Positions 7,382 to 12,688 of a stretch of DNA of 12,688 nt are shown in pieces. The notes beneath the pieces are model-generated. The model worked only from the letters and a program-made list of their open reading frames with translations. It was not told where the DNA came from and did not search any database. This DNA comes from Gammaproteobacteria bacterium (GTDB taxonomy: Bacteria; Pseudomonadota; Gammaproteobacteria; Eutrophobiales; Eutrophobiaceae): the NCBI GenBank assembly GCA_009843675.1, contig VYCZ01000038.1, forward strand, positions 1 through 12,688, given 5' to 3'. Numbering within the stretch: the first letter of the stretch is position 1; every line of letters begins with the position of its first letter. The position numbers and the translations under genes are program-made.

Positions 7382-8056
7382 TCAGCTATGGGCCTGGTGG
7401 TGGAGTATGGCGGAGAACTCCTCTATGAAGGTATCGTAACGGTTTACCAGCCGTTCCACGTCATTGGAAAACCGGTTATAGGCTATCACCGCGGGGATTG
7501 CGGCAAACAGCCCCATCGCGGTGGCTATCAGGGCCTCCGCAATACCCGGCGCCACCATGGATATGGAGGCCTGCTGCACATTTCCCAGCGCGCGAAAACT
7601 GTTCATGATGCCCCAGACCGTACCGAACAGTCCCACGTAGGGGCTGGTGGACCCCACCGAGGCGAGGAACGACAGGTGCACTTCCAGTTCTTCAACCTCC
7701 TTGTTGAGCGCGACCCGCATGGCGCGCTGCGCCCCCTCCATGACGACATCCGGTACTGCGCCCCTGTTGTTCTGCAGGCGCACAAATTCCCTGAAACCGG
7801 CCTCGAACAACAACTCCATGCCGCTTGCTTCGGCGCGTCTTTCGTTGACCTGCTGATACAGGGGCGTCAACTCGTCCAGTGACCAGAAGTGTTCCTCGAA
7901 GGCATCGGCCGCGCGCTTGGCCCGGTTCAACCACACGCGTTTTTTGAATATCATCGTCCAGGACATGACGGAAGCGACGACAAGCATAAGCATGACCGCC
8001 TGTACCGGAAAACTGGCATTGGTGATCAGGTGAAAAAAGGACATGTCAGGAGTCAT
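7382..8056 (-). CDS. tolQ: TolQ, Tol motor subunit
   Basis: TolQ is an ExbB/MotA-like membrane protein that with TolR uses the proton gradient to energise TolA. From the ATG at 8056 the protein is 224 residues. Three membrane helices lie at about 17-37, 130-152 and 170-193. The SPYVGLFGTVWGIM block holds T146 and the third helix T179, matching the E. coli channel threonines T145 and T178. The start is ambiguous: the ATG at 8044 and a TTG at 8062 are also in frame and none has a good ribosome binding site. I prefer 8056 because it gives a tail close to other TolQ proteins. ruvB ends 51 bp upstream, and ybgC, usual at this place, is absent. Confidence 0.94.
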   Translation of the reverse strand: MTPDMSFFHLITNASFPVQAVMLMLVVASVMSWTMIFKKRVWLNRAKRAADAFEEHFWSLDELTPLYQQVNERRAEASGMELLFEAGFREFVRLQNNRGAVPDVVMEGAQRAMRVALNKEVEELEVHLSFLASVGSTSPYVGLFGTVWGIMNSFRALGNVQQASISMVAPGIAEALIATAMGLFAAIPAVIAYNRFSNDVERLVNRYDTFIEEFSAILHHQAHS

Positions 8057-8107
8057 GGGCAAGGTCCATAATTGTTGATTTCGGCAGGCGCCATAAATCG
8101 GGCAAGG

Positions 8108-9160
8108 TTATCCGTCCGGGCTGATTTGATCAAATAAATCATTTTCAACGACCCGGCTTTTCGGCACGGGCAGGCCGAAGTGGGTCCAGGCATGCCTGGT
8201 CGCCATTCGCCCCCTTGAAGTGCGTACCATAAAGCCCTGCTGTATCAGGTAGGGCTCGATAACATCTTCTATCGTATCCTTGACTTCGCCCAGCGCCGCG
8301 GCAATGCTGTCAATCCCTACCGGCCCGCCGTCGAATTTCTCTATGATGGTAAGCAGCAACTTGCGGTCCATCATGTCAAACCCGGAACCGTCGACGTTGA
8401 GCATGTCCAGGGCGCGGGATGCGGTCTCTTCGCTGATGCTGCCGTCCTCCTTGACTTCGCTGTAATCGCGCACCCGGCGCAACAGGCGGTTGGCGATGCG
8501 CGGGGTGCCGCGGGCGCGGGCCGCAATTTCGCGGGCGCCTGCGGGCGCAATCGGCACGTCCAGTATGCCCGCCGACCGGATAACGATATCGGCCAGGTCC
8601 GCCGCCGAATAAAACTCCAGCCGTTGCACGATGCCGAACCTGTCCCGCAGGGGCGAAGTCAGCAGCCCCGCCCGTGTCGTGGCGCCGACCAGCGTGAAGT
8701 GGGGGACGTCGAGCTTGATGGCCCGCGCCGCCGGCCCCTCTCCGATCATGATGTCAATCTGGTAATCCTCCATGGCGGGGTAAAGGACTTCTTCCACCAC
8801 GGGGCTAAGTCGGTGTATCTCGTCGATAAACAACACGTCCCTGGGTTCCAGGTTGGTCAATAGCGCGGCCAGGTCGCCGGGCCGTTCCAGCACCGGGCCC
8901 GAGGTCTGGCGCAGGTTTACCCCCAGTTCATTGGCGATAATATGCGCCAGGGTCGTTTTCCCCAGCCCGGGAGGACCGAAGATCAGCACGTGGTCCATGG
9001 CTTCGGCCCGTTTCCTTGCCGCGCCGATGAAAATCTCCATCTGTTCCTGTACCACAGGCTGGCCGCGGTAATCGCTGAGCCGGCGCGGCCGCAGGGCGCT
9101 GGCGGCCGCCTCGTCCTCCTTTGTCCCGTGCGCTGAAATAACCGGGTTGGGTTCGCTCAT
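8108..9160 (-). CDS. ruvB: RuvB, Holliday-junction branch-migration ATPase
   Basis: RuvB is the hexameric AAA+ motor that drives branch migration together with RuvA. The 350-residue protein has Walker [10 protein letters not shown] (62-70), Walker B LFIDEIH (110-116), sensor 1 GATTRAG (159-165) and the arginine-finger region SPLRDRFG (169-176). The C-terminal winged-helix DNA-binding domain includes [14 protein letters not shown] and ends near [15 protein letters not shown]. All are intact. The ATG at 9160 has a strong AGGAGGT ribosome binding site five bases upstream, set within a small inverted repeat. The gene starts 16 bp after the ruvA stop. Confidence 0.98.
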   Translation of the reverse strand: MSEPNPVISAHGTKEDEAAASALRPRRLSDYRGQPVVQEQMEIFIGAARKRAEAMDHVLIFGPPGLGKTTLAHIIANELGVNLRQTSGPVLERPGDLAALLTNLEPRDVLFIDEIHRLSPVVEEVLYPAMEDYQIDIMIGEGPAARAIKLDVPHFTLVGATTRAGLLTSPLRDRFGIVQRLEFYSAADLADIVIRSAGILDVPIAPAGAREIAARARGTPRIANRLLRRVRDYSEVKEDGSISEETASRALDMLNVDGSGFDMMDRKLLLTIIEKFDGGPVGIDSIAAALGEVKDTIEDVIEPYLIQQGFMVRTSRGRMATRHAWTHFGLPVPKSRVVENDLFDQISPDG

Positions 9161-9174
9161 GCAGGACCTCCTGC
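9161..9174 (-). promoter_or_regulatory. ruvB ribosome binding site inside an inverted repeat
   Basis: On the minus strand the sequence before the ruvB ATG is GCAGGAGGTCCTGC. It is an imperfect palindrome with arms GCAGG and CCTGC around AGGT. The Shine-Dalgarno AGGAGGT therefore lies partly in the loop and partly in a 5-bp stem. The ruvA stop is only a few bases upstream, so terminating ribosomes could open the stem and couple translation of ruvA and ruvB. Pairing is read from the sequence; the coupling is inference. Confidence 0.55.
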
Positions 9175-9176
9175 CG

Positions 9177-9779
9177 TTACGTCAGGGCGGCCTTCAGGGC
9201 GGCGCGGATCAAGGCCTCACTGTCCAGGCCTTCGGCACTGACCGCGTGCACCAGGCGGCTGGCTTCCTGGGGCCTGTAGCCCAGGGAAATCATGGCGCTG
9301 ACCGCCTCGTTAACCGGGTCCGCTGCACGGGAACCAGTCCCGGCGCCAGCCTTGTCTGGCGGCAAGGCGACGCCCCAGCCATCCAGTCGGTCGCGCATTT
9401 CCACGATGAGCCGTTGCGCCGTCTTCTTGCCCACGCCCGGCAGGCGTTGGAGCCGGGTGTCATCGCCTGTTTCGATACACTGTCCGAATTCCGCCGCATT
9501 GATCCCAGATAGTATCGCCAGCGCCATTTTGGCACCGATGCCGTTGACCTTGATCAAGGCGCGGAACAGGTTGCGTTCGTCCTCACCGCCGAAACCATAC
9601 AGCGTGTGGGAATCCTCCCGCACCGACAGGTGGGTCAGGAGTTCAGCCTCCTCTCCCGCGTCCGGCAGCTGGTAGAAGGTGTTCATGGACGCCTCCAGTT
9701 CGTAGCCGACGCCGTTAACGTCCAGGAGCAAACCCGGCGGTTGTTTTTTTACTATCCGGCCGCGCAGGAAACCGATCAC
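9177..9779 (-). CDS. ruvA: RuvA, Holliday-junction binding protein
   Basis: RuvA binds the four-way junction as a tetramer and loads RuvB. The 200-residue product begins [10 protein letters not shown] and matches the usual length (E. coli 203). The N-terminal OB domain carries the acidic pin E55 D56 in [12 protein letters not shown]. Two helix-hairpin-helix motifs lie at about 77-90 ([14 protein letters not shown]) and 112-126 ([15 protein letters not shown]). The flexible linker (about 137-155) leads to the RuvB-binding domain III (about 156-200, [16 protein letters not shown]). I chose the GTG at 9779, which overlaps the ruvC stop by 4 bp (GTGA). Extensions up to 9905 lie in ruvC and add unrelated residues. 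Confidence 0.96.
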   Translation of the reverse strand: MIGFLRGRIVKKQPPGLLLDVNGVGYELEASMNTFYQLPDAGEEAELLTHLSVREDSHTLYGFGGEDERNLFRALIKVNGIGAKMALAILSGINAAEFGQCIETGDDTRLQRLPGVGKKTAQRLIVEMRDRLDGWGVALPPDKAGAGTGSRAADPVNEAVSAMISLGYRPQEASRLVHAVSAEGLDSEALIRAALKAALT

Positions 9780-10300
9780 CGGGCCTGTCCCCGCTGCTTT
9801 GTTGACAACTCCCTGAGACGCATTATGTTCTCCCGGGAATGCCCGTGGCACAGGGCAACCGCAAGCGCGTCCGCGGCGTCCGCCTGGGGAATGCTCTCCA
9901 AGCACAACAGCACCTTTACCATGTACTGCACCTGGGCCTTCTCCGCATGGCCCTTGCCCACGGTGGCCTGTTTTACCTGGTTGGCCGTATATTCAAACAC
10001 CGGCAGGTCGCGTTCTGCGCAAACAGTAATGGCCGCGCCCCGGGATTGACCCAATTTCAACGCGGAATCGGCATTGCGATACATGAAAACCTTTTCCACG
10101 GCGCACTCGTCCGGCTTGAATTCACTGATCACCGCACCGATGCCGCGGAAGATCTGGCGCAGTCTGTCGGACAACTCCCCCGCCTGTGTCGTTACCTGGC
10201 CGTGAGTGACATGCACGGCCCGGTTGCCGTCCATATCGATCAAGCCGTACCCCGTATGCAGGGAACCGGGATCGATGCCGAGAATCCTGACCTTATGCAC
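9776..10300 (-). CDS. ruvC: RuvC, Holliday-junction resolvase
   Basis: RuvC is the endonuclease that cuts Holliday junctions symmetrically. The 174-residue protein has the four catalytic acids of the family: D10 (GIDPGSLHTGYG), E69 (VEKVFMYRN), D141 and D144 (QADAADALAVAL). The start is a GTG at 10300, giving MHKVRILGID, with GAGAGG seven bases upstream. The stop overlaps the ruvA start by 4 bp. The ruvC-ruvA-ruvB order after yebC is the standard arrangement. The preceding 107-bp gap after yebC contains a short palindromic repeat. Confidence 0.97.
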   Translation of the reverse strand: MHKVRILGIDPGSLHTGYGLIDMDGNRAVHVTHGQVTTQAGELSDRLRQIFRGIGAVISEFKPDECAVEKVFMYRNADSALKLGQSRGAAITVCAERDLPVFEYTANQVKQATVGKGHAEKAQVQYMVKVLLCLESIPQADAADALAVALCHGHSRENIMRLRELSTKQRGQAR

Positions 10301-10356
10301 TTGCCCGCCTCTCTCCGTTCCTAACCTGGCCGAGCCAGAACCAAAACCCGTTCGTC

Positions 10357-10376
10357 ATTCCCGCGAAGGCGGGAAT
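10357..10376. repeat. dRS3-like 20-bp palindrome between yebC and ruvC
   Basis: The sequence ATTCCCGC, four bases (GAAG), then GCGGGAAT is a perfect 8-bp inverted repeat. It fits the ATTCCC-N8-GGGAAT pattern of the Neisseria dRS3 element and similar dispersed repeats, followed here by the common CCAG. It sits in the yebC-ruvC gap. No T-run follows, so it is not a classical terminator, though it could act as an mRNA hairpin. Confidence 0.75.
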
Positions 10377-10407
10377 CCAGTAGATAACCGCGCGCAAGCG
10401 CACTTTT

Positions 10408-11154
10408 TCAGTCAAGCTGCGCCAGGATTTCATCGGGGATTTCCGCATTGGAATACACTTTCTGCACGTCGTTCAGGTCTTCCAGCGTATCCAGCAGCCG
10501 GACCATGGTCTGCGCGCCGTGCAGGTCCAGCGTCTGGCCGGTCGACGCGCGCATCGTAACTTCCGCCGCATCGGGCGGGTATCCGGTCTCCTCCAGGCTG
10601 CTCCTGACCTCGAGAAAGTCGTCCGGTCTGGTCAAGACGTCAACGGAACCGTCATCATTGCCGGCGACGTCGTCCGCGCCCGCTTCCAGCGCCGCTTCCA
10701 GCAATTCGTCCTCATCGCTCCCGGGCGGATAGGAAAGCAGTCCCACCTTGGAAAACAGGTAAGCGACCGAACCATCGGTTCCCAGGTTGCCGCCGCACTT
10801 GGTGAAGGCATGGCGCACTTCCGCGACGGTGCGGTTGCGGTTGTCGGTCATACAGTCGACCATCACCGCGACCCCTCCCGGGCCGTACCCTTCGTAACGC
10901 ACTTCCTCCAGGCTGTCGCCTTCCGCGCCGCCCGCGCCCCGCTTCACCGCCCGCTCGATGGTGTCCTTGGGCATGTTGCCGGCCAATGCATTATCGATGG
11001 CCGCGCGCAGCCTCGGGTTGCCGTCAGGATCGGGGCCGCCCAGCCGGGCGGATACCGTGACTTCACGGATCAGCTTGCTGAATAATTTACCCCGCTTGGC
11101 GTCCTGTCGGCCCTTGCGATGCTGGATGTTCGCCCACTTGCTGTGTCCTGCCAT
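10408..11154 (-). CDS. yebC: YebC/PmpR family protein (TACO1-like)
   Basis: This 248-residue protein begins [20 protein letters not shown], the hallmark of the YebC family, and continues with [15 protein letters not shown] and the [14 protein letters not shown] segment. The family was long listed as a transcriptional regulator, but recent work ties it to translation, helping ribosomes through difficult sequences such as proline stretches. It is cytoplasmic and normally precedes ruvC, as here. The start ATG at 11154 fits the conserved N-terminus exactly. The upstream Shine-Dalgarno is weak (GAGAT). A TACAAT hexamer near 11176, on the minus strand, is a possible -10 element, but no good -35 accompanies it. 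Confidence 0.95.
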   Translation of the reverse strand: MAGHSKWANIQHRKGRQDAKRGKLFSKLIREVTVSARLGGPDPDGNPRLRAAIDNALAGNMPKDTIERAVKRGAGGAEGDSLEEVRYEGYGPGGVAVMVDCMTDNRNRTVAEVRHAFTKCGGNLGTDGSVAYLFSKVGLLSYPPGSDEDELLEAALEAGADDVAGNDDGSVDVLTRPDDFLEVRSSLEETGYPPDAAEVTMRASTGQTLDLHGAQTMVRLLDTLEDLNDVQKVYSNAEIPDEILAQLD

Positions 11155-11255
11155 AATCTCATTTGCGCGGTATTGTACCGGGGTATTTTGCCATAGAGGG
11201 CAGGTTGATTGCCACCGGGAGCATGTACTTCGCGCGCTCAGGCTCCCTGCGCCGA

Positions 11256-12329
11256 TCAGGCGTCACTGTTTCCGTAAATGACCTGTTTGCGTTGCGCGGC
11301 AAAATTCAGCAGGCGCTCGATGGGTATGCGGGCGCGTTCGATGATGTCCTCATCGACAAAAATCTCGTTGGCGCCTGATCTGAGTGTTTCCTGCAGTTTC
11401 GTGAGGCTGTTCATGGCCATCCACGGACAGTGGGCGCAACTCTTGCAGGTTGCGCCCCGGCCGGCGGTGGGCGCCTCCATAAAGGTCTTGTCCGGGGCGG
11501 CCTGCTGCATCTTGTAGAAGATGCCCCGGTCGGTTGCAACGATGAACACGTCCGAGTCCAGTTCCGTTGCCGCCTTGATGATGCCCGTGGTGGAACCGAC
11601 CACGTCGGCCTGGGCAATGACCGGCGCCGGGGACTCCGGGTGCACCAGTACCCTGGCGCGGGGGTGTTTCTTCCTTAATTCCGCCAGTTCCCTGCCCTTG
11701 AACTCCTCATGGACGATACAACTGCCCTGCCACAGCACCATGTCCGCCCCCGATTGCGCCTGTACATATTCGCCCAGGTATTTATCCGGCGCCCAGATGA
11801 TCTTTTCCCCTTTTTCCGCCAGGTGCCGGATCACGTCCACCGCGCTGCCGGAGGTGACCATCCAGTCGGCGCGGGCCTTCACCGCGGCGCTCGTGTTGGC
11901 GTATACCACCACGCTGCGGTCCGGGTAGCTGTTGCAGAAGGAATTGAACTCGTCGATGGGACAACCGATGTCGAGGGAACAGTCCGCGTGCAGGTCCGGC
12001 ATCAGGACCCGTTTTTCCGGGTTCAGGATCTTCGCGGTTTCGCCCATGAAACGCACCCCGCAGACAACCAGGGTCGAGGCGTCGGATTCATGGCCGAAGC
12101 GCGCCATGTCCAGGGAATCGGAAACATGTCCCCCGGTCTCATCCGCCAGCAGTTGCAGATCCGGGTCGGTGTAGTAATGCGCCACCATCACCGCGTCCCG
12201 TTCCCGCAACAGGTGTTTAATCCTGCGGAGACATTCGTCCCGTTCCTCGCCGGCGAGTTGTTCGACTATCGTCTCAGGTACCTGCTCCGGCGGCAGCCTG
12301 AAATCCGGGGGTGTAATGGCGTTGTGCAT
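11256..12329 (-). CDS. nadA: quinolinate synthase NadA
   Basis: NadA is the [4Fe-4S] enzyme that condenses iminoaspartate with dihydroxyacetone phosphate to quinolinate in NAD biosynthesis. The 357-residue protein holds the expected cluster ligands C117 (ADCSLD), C204 (GSCIVHEEF) and C301 in a CKSCAHC motif (295-301). Conserved stretches [12 protein letters not shown] (48-59), [18 protein letters not shown] (89-106) and STTGIIKAA are present. The ATG at 12329 has AGGT about seven bases upstream. It is followed after 101 bp by yebC, so it may be the first gene of the block. No clear promoter can be assigned in the 101 bp upstream (12330-12430). Confidence 0.97.
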   Translation of the reverse strand: MHNAITPPDFRLPPEQVPETIVEQLAGEERDECLRRIKHLLRERDAVMVAHYYTDPDLQLLADETGGHVSDSLDMARFGHESDASTLVVCGVRFMGETAKILNPEKRVLMPDLHADCSLDIGCPIDEFNSFCNSYPDRSVVVYANTSAAVKARADWMVTSGSAVDVIRHLAEKGEKIIWAPDKYLGEYVQAQSGADMVLWQGSCIVHEEFKGRELAELRKKHPRARVLVHPESPAPVIAQADVVGSTTGIIKAATELDSDVFIVATDRGIFYKMQQAAPDKTFMEAPTAGRGATCKSCAHCPWMAMNSLTKLQETLRSGANEIFVDEDIIERARIPIERLLNFAAQRKQVIYGNSDA

Positions 12330-12415
12330 GGTGCGACCTGACCCCGTAATCCTACTGGATCAAGGAATTAAAGGCCAGGACATTTGAAAATGCGTGGTAA
12401 GCAGCCCGCGCACGG

Positions 12416-12424
12416 TGCTATACT
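12416..12424 (+). promoter_or_regulatory. candidate extended -10 promoter for the small gene
   Basis: The sequence TGCTATACT fits an extended -10 element (TGn plus TATACT). Transcription would start about seven bases downstream, at or very near the ATG at 12431. No Shine-Dalgarno precedes that ATG, so a leaderless transcript is possible. A recognisable -35 is not seen. Confidence 0.4.
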
Positions 12425-12430
12425 GTTTCC

Positions 12431-12613
12431 ATGAGCACCTATCTCTACAAAGCGCTGATAGAAGCAAACGCGTCTGACGCCGCCGCCACTGAAGCGGCTC
12501 GGGAAATCGATAGCTACAAACAGGACGTCGTGGCCCTGAAAACGAAAGTCGATATCCTGCTGGTTGGCGTCGGCATCTTGATCGCCCTGGGCGTGATCGA
12601 CAAGTTCCTGTGA
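12431..12613 (+). CDS. small membrane protein, 60 residues, coiled coil plus TM
   Basis: I do not recognise a named family with confidence. The N-terminal 20 residues are Ala-rich and polar (MSTYLYKALIEANASDAAAT). A charged helical stretch follows (about 22-42), and the last 18 residues (ILLVGVGILIALGVIDKF) form a membrane helix. The shape recalls small DUF1640-like proteins, but shorter. The gene is divergent from nadA and converges on the partial gene at 12621. A TATACT -10 hexamer lies just upstream, and there is no ribosome binding site. Codon use looks ordinary. Function is unknown, and that it is expressed is only likely. Confidence 0.6.
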   Translation: MSTYLYKALIEANASDAAATEAAREIDSYKQDVVALKTKVDILLVGVGILIALGVIDKFL

Positions 12614-12620
12614 CACGAGC

Positions 12621-12688
12621 CTACTGCATCCCGCAGTCATTGGCCAGGAAATCCAGTAGCGTCGTGTAAAAATCCAGGTAGTGCTGGT
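12621..12688 (-). CDS. 3' end of an unidentified minus-strand gene
   Basis: Read on the minus strand, an open frame enters from the right edge and stops at TAG (12623-12621). The last residues are QHYLDFYTTLLDFLANDCGM and a final Q, an amphipathic helix-like tail. The frame is open over the whole visible stretch and uses common codons, so a real C-terminus is likely. Too little is visible to name the family. It converges with the small gene, leaving only 7 bp between the stops. Confidence 0.5.
   Translation of the reverse strand, partial: QHYLDFYTTLLDFLANDCGMQ

Noticed and set aside
9780..9905. N-terminal extension of ruvA
   Set aside because: It lies in the ruvC coding sequence and adds residues absent from RuvA; the GTG at 9779 gives the standard start.
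11217..11247. Inverted repeat GGGAGC/GCTCCC after nadA
   Set aside because: Six-base arms with a 19-base loop and no T-run; expected by chance in GC-rich DNA.
12623..12637. Small hairpin (ACTGC/GCAGT) near the convergent stops
   Set aside because: Only a 5-bp stem and no T-run on either side, so it does not qualify as a terminator.
12368..12640. Minus-strand frame of 90 codons over the small plus-strand gene
   Set aside because: No motif or membrane pattern; the plus frame has a sensible helix and promoter-like sequence. It also conflicts with the partial gene ending at 12621.
1..12688. CRISPR array, tRNA or rRNA genes
   Set aside because: No regularly spaced direct repeats, cloverleaf-like or rRNA-like sequence was seen.

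Overview
The window carries a long, tightly packed minus-strand block of housekeeping genes typical of Gammaproteobacteria. Reading along the minus strand (right to left) the order is nadA, yebC, ruvC, ruvA, ruvB, tolQ, tolR, tolA, tolB, pal, cpoB, an AAA-type ATPase and a metallophosphoesterase. The yebC-ruvCAB-tolQRAB-pal-cpoB order, the GC-rich coding sequence and the protein lengths point to a non-enteric gammaproteobacterium. I cannot name a genus from the sequence alone.

Layout by plus-strand coordinate. 1-817: AT-rich edge, then a 5'-truncated IS481-like (DDE) insertion sequence whose right end abuts and overlaps the 3' end of a metallophosphoesterase gene (774-1646). 1745-2953: an ORC/AAA_16-like ATPase. 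2979-8056: the Tol-Pal envelope system. 8108-10300: the RuvABC Holliday-junction resolution genes. 10408-11154: yebC. 11256-12329: nadA (quinolinate synthase). 12330-12430: a divergent intergenic region. 12431-12613: a small plus-strand membrane protein, converging on the 3' end of a further minus-strand gene that runs off the window (12621-12688).

Functionally the TolQ-TolR motor energises TolA, which spans the periplasm and works with TolB, Pal and CpoB to keep the outer membrane attached during division. RuvA and RuvB branch-migrate Holliday junctions and RuvC cuts them. YebC is a translation-associated factor and NadA makes the NAD precursor quinolinate. Spacing is short throughout (4-bp overlap ruvC/ruvA, 3-61 bp gaps within ruv-tol-pal), so one or a few operons are likely. 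ybgC, which often precedes tolQ, is absent.

The window is mostly ordinary. The least ordinary parts are the two genes after cpoB (ATPase and metallophosphoesterase), the IS end that supplies the last 13 residues of the phosphoesterase, a perfect 22-bp palindrome inserted in frame in the cpoB linker, a G8 tract in the cpoB signal-peptide region, a dRS3-like palindrome between yebC and ruvC, and the small, possibly leaderless membrane-protein gene. I see no CRISPR array, tRNA, rRNA, riboswitch or convincing rho-independent terminator.
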